From assembly GCA_030642525.1 (NCBI GenBank), contig DAOWNO010000049.1, positions 1-9,528 of the forward strand: DNA of 9,528 nt, in the 5' to 3' direction. Of this stretch, positions 1 to 6,936 are shown piece after piece (position 1 is the first letter of the stretch; each line of letters opens with the position of its first letter). The position numbers were made by a program, and so were the translations under genes. Below the pieces are notes generated by a model, which ran no database searches, was not told the DNA's origin, and worked only from the letters and a program-made list of their open reading frames with translations. The stretch comes from Candidatus Aegiribacteria sp. GTDB lineage: Bacteria > Fermentibacterota > Fermentibacteria > Fermentibacterales > JCC-6.

Positions 1-560
1 GGATGTCCTACACTGATTACTTTCAGTTTCTCGAACTGCTTGCCCTCATAAGGAACCTTGGCGATCAGGTTTCTCTCATCCGGCTGAACGAACCTGTCGC
101 TATCCAGATACAGGATCTGATACGAACTCCTTTCAGGCACATGAGAAAAACGAGGAAGTCAAAATTCGAAACCAGCCATCAGGCTCTTGCGTACTGGCAG
201 ATACGGATATGCAACCTGGAGAAATGTATGGCCAGGACATTTCTTCCATGGGGCAGTGTTTCTTTCAATCTTGTAATGAAAGATCCCATTGAAGAATATC
301 TGACAGAGGACGCTCCCTGGCGGGGGATAACAGGCAGTTATACCGTTACTCTCGGTCCGGAATCAAGAGCAGAGAAGGGTCATCAGAGCGGTCTTCCTGT
401 ACTGGAAGCTTCGGTGGGTGCTTTTACCCGGATGTGGTTCGGAGTCAGACCGGCTTCCGGACTTGCGGTAACAGATGATCTTGCCGGACCGGATGATCTT
501 CTGAAACATCTGGACGAAGTACTCCGGCTGCCGACACCAAGAAACGACTGGGAATATTGA
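1..560 (+). CDS. GNAT/SCP2-like protein, C-terminal part (5' truncated)
   Basis: The reading frame is open from the left edge, so the ATG at base 3 is probably an internal methionine and the gene begins outside the window; 185 residues are visible. The sequence resembles the C-terminal half of a family of roughly 400-residue proteins with an N-terminal GNAT acetyltransferase domain and a C-terminal sterol-carrier (SCP2-like) domain. Family-like signatures are DAPWRGITGSYTVTLGPES (about residues 103-121), VGAFTRMWFGVRPASGLAV (137-155) and the closing LRLPTPRNDWEY. The family name is recalled, not searched, and no substrate can be given. The acetyl-CoA-binding part lies outside the window. The stop is 13 bases before the next ATG, with a strong ribosome binding site in the gap, so this gene and the flavoprotein are probably co-transcribed. 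Confidence 0.65.
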   Translation, partial: MSYTDYFQFLELLALIRNLGDQVSLIRLNEPVAIQIQDLIRTPFRHMRKTRKSKFETSHQALAYWQIRICNLEKCMARTFLPWGSVSFNLVMKDPIEEYLTEDAPWRGITGSYTVTLGPESRAEKGHQSGLPVLEASVGAFTRMWFGVRPASGLAVTDDLAGPDDLLKHLDEVLRLPTPRNDWEY

Positions 561-573
561 AAAGGAGAAGAAC

Positions 574-1125
574 ATGAAAGTTGTAGCATTTGTTGGAAGT
601 CCAAGAACTGATGGCGCAACCGATGCTCTGGTCAGGCAGGTCCTCAATGGAGCTGAAGATAAAGGGGCTGATACGGCCATTTTCCATATCGGTGTGCTGA
701 ATATTAGCGGCTGTAAAGCGTGTATGGCCTGTAAAAAGTCCGGTGTCTGCATACAGAAAGATGATATGCAGGAACTGTATGATGAGATTCGCTTCGCAGA
801 TGCTATTATTTTAGGGACACCTATATACATCTACTACATGACAGCTCAGATGAAGGCGTTTACCGATCGCCTTTTCTGTTTTATTGGATACAATTTTGAA
901 AAAAGACTTGATGAGAAAAAGACTGTCTTTGTAGTTACCCAGGGAGCCGAGAACCCGGAACTGTTTTCTACTCAGATCGAAAACATGAAGAAAGCGTGGT
1001 CAATGGTTAATTTTTCGGTTGTTGAAACTATTATTGCGACAGGTACTCACAAACGGGATCAGATAACTGATAATGAAGATTTGATGGAACGAGCCTTCAT
1101 TGCCGGACAGAATCTGGTTGATTAA
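574..1125 (+). CDS. Iron-sulfur flavoprotein / NADPH-dependent FMN reductase family
   Basis: This 183-residue cytoplasmic protein has a flavodoxin-like fold. Residues 1-16 form the first beta strand and FMN phosphate loop (MKVVAFVGSPRTDGAT). Residues 81-99 (GTPIYIYYMTAQMKAFTDR) match the second flavin-binding segment of NADPH-dependent FMN reductases. Between them are four cysteines, C47, C50, C53 and C59, spaced C-x2-C-x2-C-x5-C. This fits the compact [4Fe-4S] motif of the archaeal Isf family (C-x2-C-x2-C-x4-7-C), so an electron-transfer or oxygen/peroxide-linked role is likely; the partner is unknown. The start is supported by AAGGAGAAG ending just before ATG at 574. It lies 13 bases after the upstream gene, which suggests an operon, and converges with the phosphate butyryltransferase gene. 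Family assignment is strong; function is inferred. Confidence 0.88.
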   Translation: MKVVAFVGSPRTDGATDALVRQVLNGAEDKGADTAIFHIGVLNISGCKACMACKKSGVCIQKDDMQELYDEIRFADAIILGTPIYIYYMTAQMKAFTDRLFCFIGYNFEKRLDEKKTVFVVTQGAENPELFSTQIENMKKAWSMVNFSVVETIIATGTHKRDQITDNEDLMERAFIAGQNLVD

Positions 1126-1243
1126 CAGGCTTGAATCGATTGGCTGTTTGACTGATTGCGTATCTCGGATCCAGGAGCAGTATTCTCTCCCGCTTTCTCC
1201 TGGCACAGGTCTGGGCCAGTGGAGTCCGGACCTGCTCCAGAAT

Positions 1244-2167
1244 TCAGGTCAACTTTTCGAGGTAAGAAGCCACAATTCCAGACAGGACAAGCGAACAGAG
1301 CTTGGATTCCGCCGAGTCTGCACGGGATGTGAGCGTTACAGGATGTGTCGCACCCATTATAACAGCAGCACCCTCGGCGTTTGAAAGGAAAAGCAGCGTT
1401 TTATATAGAATATTCGCGGATTCGATATCCGGCAGCAGTACAATGTCCGCCTGACCTGCAACAGTACTTTTTATCTTTTTGATCCTTACCGCTTCCGGAG
1501 AAATTGCGAGATCCATGGCAAGTGGACCATCAAAATCAGTCCCTGTGATTTCACCATCTTCAACCATTTTTTTCATCCTCGCAGCTTCCATCGTTCGAGG
1601 CATTTTCTCATAGGGTATTTCTTTTGCGCATAAATAGGTTGATTTCGGGTTATCAATACCGAGAGCGTTTACAACTGTAATGGCATTTTCCAGAATCTGG
1701 ACTTTCTGATCAAATGTCGGTTTGATATTCATGGCTGCATCGGTTACAGTCAGCAATTTTGGATATGTTGGAATATCAAAAACAGCTACATGGCTTAGAA
1801 GACCCGGGCCTCTGATACCTTTTTCGTTATCCAGTATTGCTTTCAGAAAGATGGAGCTGGCAACAAACCCTTTCATTATGACATGAGCCTCACCGTTTCT
1901 GATAAGCTCAACTGCTTTTTCCGCAGCAGGCCTGTCTTCTGCGATTTCGATGATATCCATGCCGCTTATATCAACTCCAGCCTTGTCAGCTGAACGTTTG
2001 ATTGCATCAGATCCGCCTATAAGAACGGCTTCGATCATATTTCCTTCAACTGCTGTCATAACGGCAGTCAGCGTTTCAGCTTCATCTGCCCTGACTACTG
2101 CCACTCTTCTGGAAGGTAATATTTCGGCCCTTTTCTTCATCTCTGAAAAACTTTGAACTGGCTGCAT
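1244..2167 (-). CDS. ptb: Phosphate butyryltransferase (phosphotransbutyrylase)
   Basis: This 307-residue cytoplasmic enzyme belongs to the PTA/PTB family and has the usual length for Ptb. It is expected to interconvert butyryl-CoA (or another short or branched acyl-CoA) plus phosphate with acyl phosphate plus CoA; paired with butyrate kinase this yields ATP from fermentation. Recognisable blocks are VIMKGFVASSIFLKAIL (96-112), VTDAAMNIKPTFDQK (141-155), DFDGPLAMDLAISPEA (211-226), ADIVLLPDIESANILYK (240-256) and TLTSRADSAESKL (278-290). The start at 2167 is preceded on the minus strand by AAGGAG, six bases from the ATG. No butyrate kinase lies next to it: downstream is the convergent flavoprotein and upstream is gene-poor DNA. 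Acetyl versus butyryl specificity cannot be proven from sequence, but length and motifs favour Ptb over Pta. Confidence 0.92.
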   Translation of the reverse strand: MQPVQSFSEMKKRAEILPSRRVAVVRADEAETLTAVMTAVEGNMIEAVLIGGSDAIKRSADKAGVDISGMDIIEIAEDRPAAEKAVELIRNGEAHVIMKGFVASSIFLKAILDNEKGIRGPGLLSHVAVFDIPTYPKLLTVTDAAMNIKPTFDQKVQILENAITVVNALGIDNPKSTYLCAKEIPYEKMPRTMEAARMKKMVEDGEITGTDFDGPLAMDLAISPEAVRIKKIKSTVAGQADIVLLPDIESANILYKTLLFLSNAEGAAVIMGATHPVTLTSRADSAESKLCSLVLSGIVASYLEKLT

Positions 2168-2222
2168 TGTTTCTCCTTAAGAAAATCACTTGAATAAACA
2201 CGGAACTGATATTTGAGAAATG

Positions 2223-2252
2223 AATATATCTGTGTTGATACTGACAATGCAA
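2223..2252 (-). promoter_or_regulatory. Possible promoter of the phosphate butyryltransferase gene
   Basis: Read on the minus strand, TTGCAT (2252-2247) is followed after 17-18 bases by the AT-rich box ATATATT (2229-2223), about 55 bases before the start codon. The -10 fits a sigma-70 type box; the -35 is weak beyond its TTG. Just upstream lies a 5-base inverted repeat, GCGGT (2253-2257) and ACCGC (2266-2270), that could be an operator. This is pattern matching only. Confidence 0.25.
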
Positions 2253-2463
2253 GCGGTGAAATTGTACCGCAATGTTCGTTTGTATTGCAGATTTAATGAA
2301 AAGTCTTGCACAGCGCCGGACAATACGCGTCTTACTACAATATATTATTAATTATTCGCATTAATATCACTATTACCTAATGGCATGTTTTTTGCATCTG
2401 TTGTTTACTGAACTCAAACTGAACAAATAGTTGAATAAATCATGGTCTACTGAAACATCAAGC

Positions 2464-2551
2464 ATCCTTGAGATGCCGGCAGGTATGAAGGACGAATCGT
2501 TCTGGGGGAATTTGTTCTGGGATGTGGGTCTGCCTGCCGGTATTGAAGCAT
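2464..2551. repeat. Imperfect inverted repeat, about 20-base arms
   Basis: The left arm at 2464-2483 ends in CCGGCAGG. The right arm at 2533-2551 begins with CCTGCCGG, and its reverse complement matches the left arm over about 20 positions with a few mismatches and one extra base: the 8-base CCGGCAGG core is perfect, followed outward by partial matches such as CTT and AT. The arms are separated by about 49 bases containing GTTCTGGG twice (2499-2506 and 2514-2521). It could be a hairpin, a protein-binding site or the remains of a small mobile element; no transposase is present. Confidence 0.5.
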
Positions 2552-2604
2552 CTTTCAAAGAAGAGAACCAGGTTATTTTCATTTCTACTGGATTGACCTC
2601 CTGA
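2473..2604 (+). pseudogene. Possible small ORF or N-terminal gene fragment (43 aa)
   Basis: An ATG at 2473 opens a 43-codon frame to TGA at 2602. The peptide contains MKDESFWGNLFWDV (residues 5-18). FWxNLFWDV resembles, from memory, the conserved N-terminal motif of small bacterial proteins of the DUF6922 kind, but the usual continuation (a charged segment leading to an ERVLE-like motif) is absent. No good ribosome binding site precedes either possible ATG (2473 or 2485). The frame is open upstream to a TAG at 2428, so the N-terminus could have been longer. I treat it as a likely fragment; it may also be a chance ORF, because the inverted repeat lies inside it. Confidence 0.22.
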
Positions 2605-2647
2605 TCCGGTCAAGTGTGAATACACCCGACATGATTGTTTAAATCCG

Positions 2648-2962
2648 CTATGCCTTATTTCTCCCAGACATCTTTGTAATTTTGAAGTAGTACTCAAGAG
2701 CCTTGTCGAAATCACCTCTTGCCCAGTATGAAGTACCGATAACCATATGGCTCTCAGCTATCACTTTCTTGAATCCTGTGCTCTCAGCCAGAGTTAGGGC
2801 CTGGCTGGCATAGACTTCTGCCTCCTCAGGGTCGGAGCGGTAAAGTACGTAAGCTAAATCACATAACACCTTCACCACCTCAGTGCTTTTTGCATCATTT
2901 TCAGGCTGAGAACGGAGAGCTTCCAATTTATCCTTCAGATCCTTGATTTTGTCCGTGGTCAT
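2648..2962 (-). CDS. Short TPR protein, probably truncated
   Basis: The product is about 104 residues from ATG at 2962, or 110 from a GTG at 2980. It starts with a charged helix (KIKDLKDKLEALRSQ) and then has two tetratricopeptide-like helical hairpins: one around VVKVLCDLAYVLYRSDPEEAEVYASQAL, and a clear one in ESHMVIGTSYWARGDFDKAL followed by EYYFKI, with the conserved G, Y, A and aromatic positions. TPR units are protein-interaction scaffolds. In related proteins this kind of start leads into many more repeats or a cyclase, kinase or GGDEF output domain; here a TAG follows soon after the second unit, so the gene looks like an N-terminal stub. The start is uncertain: GAGAG abuts the GTG, while GAGGTGA is 14 bases from the ATG. 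No partner gene adjoins it. Confidence 0.6.
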   Translation of the reverse strand: MTTDKIKDLKDKLEALRSQPENDAKSTEVVKVLCDLAYVLYRSDPEEAEVYASQALTLAESTGFKKVIAESHMVIGTSYWARGDFDKALEYYFKITKMSGRNKA

Positions 2963-3181
2963 AATTACGTGTTTACTCACCTCTCATTAAACGTTTGTTT
3001 GAGTCAGATCCGTTTGAAGTAATTCCTAATAGCATGGCATATTCCCTCTTTCATGTCCTCTAATATCAGCGCCACGCAGAACAATAGGAAACTGAATTAT
3101 TCACCACTGTTATTGCGATCATGAAAAACGCTTTAACGCCTTGTTCAGACTGCTGCTGAAAACGGATACATCTCAAAAAAA

Positions 3182-4039
3182 CTATCTCAGCATTACAATC
3201 CTGCGTGCCTGATTGAGATTTCCAGCATTCAAACGGCAGAAGTAGATGCCGTTAGAAACCAACGAACCATTTATATCTCGACCATCCCATTGTAATAAAT
3301 GATTGCCATCTTCGTACCACTCGTTTGCCAGCAGTGTGCTAACCAGTTGACCTGAGATGTTATAGATTAATAGAGATACCGTACTGGCCTGTGATAGACT
3401 GAAGCTGATCGTAGTATGAATGCTGAATGGATCAGGTTCATTCCATAAGAAGTCACGATTAGCTGGAACAAAGTGATGGTCATCTTCTATGCCGGTCCAG
3501 TCACCCTGGATTCTGAGCAGGTAATAGTCGTTATTGCCGAAATCTCCGGTGTACCCGGCAACAATGAATGATTTATCAGAGGTTTGTTGAACTGACCAAC
3601 CTCTCTCACCATTGGATCCTCCATAAGTCCTTGTCCATAATGTATCACCGAACGTATTCACATGTAACAGATAGACATCACCATCCAGCCCTACGCTGAA
3701 TGATCTGGCGGTTCCGGAAACGATATATGTTCCATCATTTATCTGCTCAACAGAATATCCTTTGTCGAACTCCGTTCCACCATAGGTTCTTGTCCAGACA
3801 GTATCACCGGTGTCATCTGTCTTGATCAGACAAGCATCCTCATTATTCGAACCGAGAAACTGTACATGCCCTGAAATAATATATCCGCCGTCGGAAGTCT
3901 GTTGAACACACCATCCCATGTCATCATTTACTCCACCATAGGTATTCGTCCAGAGGGTGTCACCAGGATCCTGCGCCATCAGTCCGCGAGCAAGGAGAAG
4001 GCTCAGTACTATCGTGTACATTATTGACTTTCCGATCAC
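3182..4039 (-). CDS. Secreted three-repeat protein with C-terminal sorting domain
   Basis: The 285-residue product begins with a signal peptide (K4, hydrophobic stretch 8-17, probable cleavage after MA at 21-22). Three tandem repeats follow, starting at residues 26, 78 and 131, each opening with GDT[LV]WT.TYGG and continuing with G[WY].V.Q..D...I[IV][SA]G. Such repeats are common in secreted propeller-like proteins of FCB-group bacteria. Residues from about 197 form an Ig-like FlgD/type IX-like sorting domain: NEPDPF, ISFSLS, IYNISGQLVSTLL, GIYFCRL and the terminal RRIVMLR. The role is unknown; it is likely exported and anchored or released at the surface. The start is a GTG with GGGAG only 2 bases upstream; an ATG at 4021 is possible but would remove K4 from the signal peptide. 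It is divergent from the peptidase-Kelch gene. Confidence 0.85.
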   Translation of the reverse strand: MIGKSIMYTIVLSLLLARGLMAQDPGDTLWTNTYGGVNDDMGWCVQQTSDGGYIISGHVQFLGSNNEDACLIKTDDTGDTVWTRTYGGTEFDKGYSVEQINDGTYIVSGTARSFSVGLDGDVYLLHVNTFGDTLWTRTYGGSNGERGWSVQQTSDKSFIVAGYTGDFGNNDYYLLRIQGDWTGIEDDHHFVPANRDFLWNEPDPFSIHTTISFSLSQASTVSLLIYNISGQLVSTLLANEWYEDGNHLLQWDGRDINGSLVSNGIYFCRLNAGNLNQARRIVMLR

Positions 4040-4365
4040 AACTCCCGCCTTTTTACAGTTAATTTGTTATCAAATTAATATATAACTTTTGCAGAACTAT
4101 AACAGTGTACTGGGTTAATTTCATAGAACGATGGGTGATATTGATTTCAAATGCGAGAATTCAATCTCCCGGCAGTACAAATTTCCTGAATTCCTACCTT
4201 CAGCATTGTATTGAATAACGTTGACTTTTCATTCAGGGAGTACACCCACTTCTACATGACGATATCGCCCTTGGTGTTGTCGTTTCAGGCAGAAACGCCA
4301 ATCAATCTCTGTTCAAGCTCCAGCCATGCATCTATTATACAATCTCAATGTCGTAAATCATTCTG

Positions 4366-4394
4366 TTGACCCTGCTTGAGAACGCTGGTATTCT
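4366..4394 (+). promoter_or_regulatory. Candidate promoter upstream of the peptidase-Kelch gene
   Basis: TTGACC (4366-4371, five of six to TTGACA) is followed after 17 bases by TATTCT (4389-4394, four of six to TATAAT). It lies 130 bases before the start codon, which would give a 5' untranslated leader of about 125 bases containing the 4451-4464 palindrome. Found by eye; other promoters nearer the gene are possible. Confidence 0.3.
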
Positions 4395-4450
4395 TCTGGA
4401 GTGATAGAATCGTGAGATATGGATGCTGGATAATTCTTGAAGAGAAATTA

Positions 4451-4479
4451 TTTCAGATCTGAAATCCGCTTTCAGGTCT
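4451..4479. promoter_or_regulatory. 14-base palindrome plus repeated half-site (possible operator)
   Basis: TTTCAGATCTGAAA at 4451-4464 is a perfect 14-base palindrome. A second copy of its half, TTTCAGGTCT (one mismatch), follows at 4470-4479, giving a direct spacing of 19 bases, close to two helical turns. This lies 46-74 bases before the peptidase-Kelch start codon. The arrangement suits a dimeric regulator binding cooperatively; no regulator can be assigned. Confidence 0.4.
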
Positions 4480-4524
4480 ATTATAGATAAAGCAAGAAAT
4501 ACTGGTTATTACAGAAGGGAAACG

Positions 4525-6750
4525 ATGATGTCACTTTATCATTTTACGTTCACCGGATTGCTCTATATCGTAATTGTTTGTGTGTTCCTGTTCACGGGAA
4601 GAGTGAATGCTGACCTGAGTATTATCCCGAACCCGCAGATATCAGGAATAAGAACCGGGAATGAGTTATCAGCTGACAGACCCGGTCTGTGGACACCCTA
4701 CGGGCATAAGTATGCGATTGTCGTTATGGGGGGCAATGTATCGGGCCAGATGTACAAGTGGTACTGGAACGATACTTCCAGCCTTGTCTGGGCTCTCATG
4801 GACTGGGAGTTCGCGCCACAGGACATCTATTATTACTCATACGGAGACAGTGCGACTGCCCATCCGGAACTTTGCGACGGCATAAGCACCTTTGCCAATG
4901 TTGAGGCAGCTTTCGACAGTGTCGCGGCAAAGGTGACGGAAGATGATCTTGTTCATGTCTGGTGGGTGGACCACGGCAACACAAGCGGATTTGAAGTACA
5001 CGGTGGATTTGTATACTTCACGGAACTCAGGGATTGGATCGACGACATCCAGTGCAGGGCCTATATCGGTGCCTATAACCCGTGCTTCAGCGGCGCGATC
5101 ATACCGCACATGTCGGGCTTGTGTAACACTGCAAGGCGTGTAATCACAGCTACATCTGTCAACGCATCTCAGGGCAATTCCTACGGTTGGGCCGGCAAGT
5201 GGAGGTTCTCAATGCGAGGTGGCGCCCCGGATGTGATCATTTCACACTATACAGATGTAAATGGTGACGGTTATATCGCAATTGACGAAGCTTACGAATG
5301 GGAAACACCTCATTCTAACGATGTCGGGGAGTATCCACTCCTTGACGACAACTGTGACAGTATCGGTGGTGATCTGACAAATCCGTCGACATACGATCCA
5401 TACGGAACAGATCCGACCATGGACGGCTATTACAGCCAGTTCTACAGCCTTATGGCCTGGTATGACACCACCGCTACGATCCTGGACGGGAATCTGTTCC
5501 TGAAATCAGATCATCCCCGGTTCAGATGGAATTCAGACAGTTATTACAATGAATCAACGAGGGGAGTGAATATTGTCTGGAGCACATGTGCTTCAATGCC
5601 TTCACCGGTCTGCCGGGGTGCTTCAGGAGTAATTAGCGGTAAAGTATACCTTTTTGGCGGTCACCCCAGCCCGGCTCCTGTTCACTATATCTACGACATT
5701 GTGACCGATACATGGTCCACGGAAGCTGCACCCCTTCCCACACCGGGCTCCCTGACACGCGGTGTAGTATACGATGACAAATTTTACCTGCTCGGTGGTC
5801 ATACAACCGGCTCTGATACTTTGAGGTGCTATGATCCTCTTATCGATTCCTGGGAACTATTGAGTACCCCGTATCCTGAAAACTGGCGCGAGTGCTGCAA
5901 ATACGGCGCTGCTGTTGTCAACGACAAGATACACTACTACTATGTAGAGAATTATTACAGTTACTACCCGCTCCAGTCATCCTGGCACTACGATATATCG
6001 GGTAATTCATGGGTGGAAGCTTCAACACCACCCTCTCCGAAAAGGATGTACTTCGTCTCCGCATCGGACGATGCGTATTTCTATGCCGTCGGAGGAATTG
6101 CACATGATACGAACTTGAGTGTCCTTGCGGATGCGATACGCTATGATCCTTCTTCAGATGAATGGGATACGATCGATCCTTTACCCGAACCGATAGCCTT
6201 TGCTGATGGTGATTTCCTCGGAGACTTCCTGTACATTGCCGGTGGTGGGGCAGGGTATGATCCCTGGCCCGCGAGTGACAAAGTCTACGCCTGGAATGAG
6301 ATTACCGGCTGGCTTACAGCCACGCCTCTTCCTGCACCCGTGGGTTGTCCCCATGTTGAAGTTACGACAATCGATGATAAGGATTACATTCTTGTGTTCG
6401 GCGGTAACAACGAAGGCTATCTCAACACTCTGTATATCGGGGAAATTGAACTTACGGGCATTGAAGGTGAGGTCGGAATCGCTCCATGCCGAATCCGACT
6501 GTTGCAGAACAGTCCCAATCCATTCAATTCCATAACTCAGATTGCCTACGAGATACCTGTCGCCTGCGATGTGCGCCTTGAAGTATTCGATATTGCAGGA
6601 AGAAAGGTTGCCACCCTTGTTGACGGCTGGCGGGATTCAGGCATCAGGACCGCCATGTGGAATGCGAGTGAAGTCCCCTCGGGCGTATACTTCTACAGAA
6701 TTTCAGCACAGGATGAAACCGAGATCAGGAGAATGATTGTTCTCGAATGA
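4525..6750 (+). CDS. Secreted clan CD cysteine peptidase with Kelch propeller and sorting domain
   Basis: The 741-residue product has a signal peptide (hydrophobic 11-23, likely cleavage after VNA at 29). Residues about 60-235 look like a C13 (legumain)/caspase-like peptidase: strand KYAIVVMGG (62-70), helix ANVEAAFDSVAAKVTEDD, strand VHVWWVDHG with presumed catalytic H150-G151, and YNPCFSGAI with presumed nucleophile C187. A 12-residue EF-hand-type loop follows (D244, N246, D248, Y250, E255), probably binding calcium. Residues about 350-640 hold Kelch-like repeats (VYLFGG 374-379, FYLLGG 420-425, YFYAVGG 518-524, LYIAGGG 569-575, YILVFGG 621-627), each followed by a Y/W motif, consistent with a five- or six-bladed propeller. 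Residues about 655-741 are a FlgD-like sorting domain (QNSPNPFN, FDIAGRKVATLVD, GVYFYRI, RRMIVLE). AAGGGA four bases before ATG supports the start. Domain calls are by motif; substrate is unknown. Confidence 0.85.
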   Translation: MMSLYHFTFTGLLYIVIVCVFLFTGRVNADLSIIPNPQISGIRTGNELSADRPGLWTPYGHKYAIVVMGGNVSGQMYKWYWNDTSSLVWALMDWEFAPQDIYYYSYGDSATAHPELCDGISTFANVEAAFDSVAAKVTEDDLVHVWWVDHGNTSGFEVHGGFVYFTELRDWIDDIQCRAYIGAYNPCFSGAIIPHMSGLCNTARRVITATSVNASQGNSYGWAGKWRFSMRGGAPDVIISHYTDVNGDGYIAIDEAYEWETPHSNDVGEYPLLDDNCDSIGGDLTNPSTYDPYGTDPTMDGYYSQFYSLMAWYDTTATILDGNLFLKSDHPRFRWNSDSYYNESTRGVNIVWSTCASMPSPVCRGASGVISGKVYLFGGHPSPAPVHYIYDIVTDTWSTEAAPLPTPGSLTRGVVYDDKFYLLGGHTTGSDTLRCYDPLIDSWELLSTPYPENWRECCKYGAAVVNDKIHYYYVENYYSYYPLQSSWHYDISGNSWVEASTPPSPKRMYFVSASDDAYFYAVGGIAHDTNLSVLADAIRYDPSSDEWDTIDPLPEPIAFADGDFLGDFLYIAGGGAGYDPWPASDKVYAWNEITGWLTATPLPAPVGCPHVEVTTIDDKDYILVFGGNNEGYLNTLYIGEIELTGIEGEVGIAPCRIRLLQNSPNPFNSITQIAYEIPVACDVRLEVFDIAGRKVATLVDGWRDSGIRTAMWNASEVPSGVYFYRISAQDETEIRRMIVLE

Positions 6751-6751
6751 G

Positions 6752-6791
6752 CTTCCAGTTCTAATCGTAGATGATATATCTGTGCTGGAAG
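6752..6791 (+). repeat. Hairpin just after the peptidase-Kelch stop
   Basis: CTTCCAG (6752-6758) and CTGGAAG (6785-6791) form a perfect 7-base stem. The 26-base loop contains a second small stem, AGAT (6769-6772) and ATCT (6778-6781). It starts two bases after the stop codon and could act in 3' processing or termination, but no T-run follows, so it is not a standard intrinsic terminator. Confidence 0.3.
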
Positions 6792-6936
6792 TATTGAAAC
6801 AACCTGTATTGAAGTTCTTGATCTTGCCGGTAGAGTGGTTTTCAGGGGATTCCGCAATGACTTCCTGTTCCGAAAGCCCTGCCGAACGTTTCATTTCTCT
6901 GAATTGTTAACTGCAAATCCTGAGGATTCTCGTTGA
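6775..6936 (+). pseudogene. Remnant of a FlgD-like C-terminal sorting domain
   Basis: After a TGA at 6772, a 53-codon frame without a start codon reads to TGA at 6934. It contains IEVLDLAGRVVF (6808-6843), which matches the LEVFDIAGRKVA core of the sorting domain in the preceding gene. At DNA level 6808-6840 agrees with 6577-6609 at 24 of 33 positions by eye. The rest of the domain (N-x-P-N-P start, GVYFYR, RRMIVL end) is not recognisable. I read this as the decayed tail of a lost secreted-protein gene or of a partial duplication. Confidence 0.45.

Larger units (their letters stand above)
2168..2647. other. Gene-poor region upstream of ptb
   Basis: No convincing full-length gene is seen in these 480 bases. 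The part nearest ptb holds its candidate promoter and ribosome binding site. About 2337-2375 is strongly AT-rich with TATATTATTAATTATT. About 2464-2551 carries a long imperfect inverted repeat, overlapped by a 43-codon plus-strand ORF that may be a remnant; both are listed separately. The minus strand also has an open frame at 2373-2582, antisense to that small ORF and without a convincing ribosome binding site. Confidence 0.6.
4040..4524. other. Divergent intergenic region
   Basis: This 485-base stretch lies between two divergently transcribed secreted-protein genes. I find no gene with a start codon and ribosome binding site. It begins AT-rich next to the minus-strand gene (about 4055-4090) and ends with regulatory-looking DNA before the plus-strand gene. 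A plus-strand frame is open for 43 codons at 4225-4353 but has no usable start. Minus-strand frames over 4150-4340 read like protein for short runs but are broken by stops, so decayed coding sequence is possible but not demonstrable. Confidence 0.6.

Noticed and set aside
1171..1203. CCAGGAG...CTCCTGG inverted repeat after the flavoprotein gene
   Set aside because: A 7-base stem with a 19-base loop and no T-run on either strand; likely chance.
1229..1250. GACCTG...CAGGTC hairpin between the convergent flavoprotein and ptb genes
   Set aside because: The stem is only 6 bases with a 10-base loop, followed by a short TTTT several bases away; too weak to call a terminator.
2373..2582. Minus-strand ORF of 69 codons
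   Set aside because: It is antisense to the small plus-strand ORF, has no clear ribosome binding site and no recognisable protein motif.
3004..3054. Minus-strand 16-codon ORF upstream of the TPR gene, possible leader peptide
   Set aside because: AGAGG precedes the ATG at very short spacing and nothing like an attenuator hairpin follows; too little support.
4225..4356. Plus-strand frame open for 43 codons in the divergent intergenic region
   Set aside because: It has no start codon until its last codons and no ribosome binding site, and the reverse-strand frames also give short readable runs, so neither strand is convincing.
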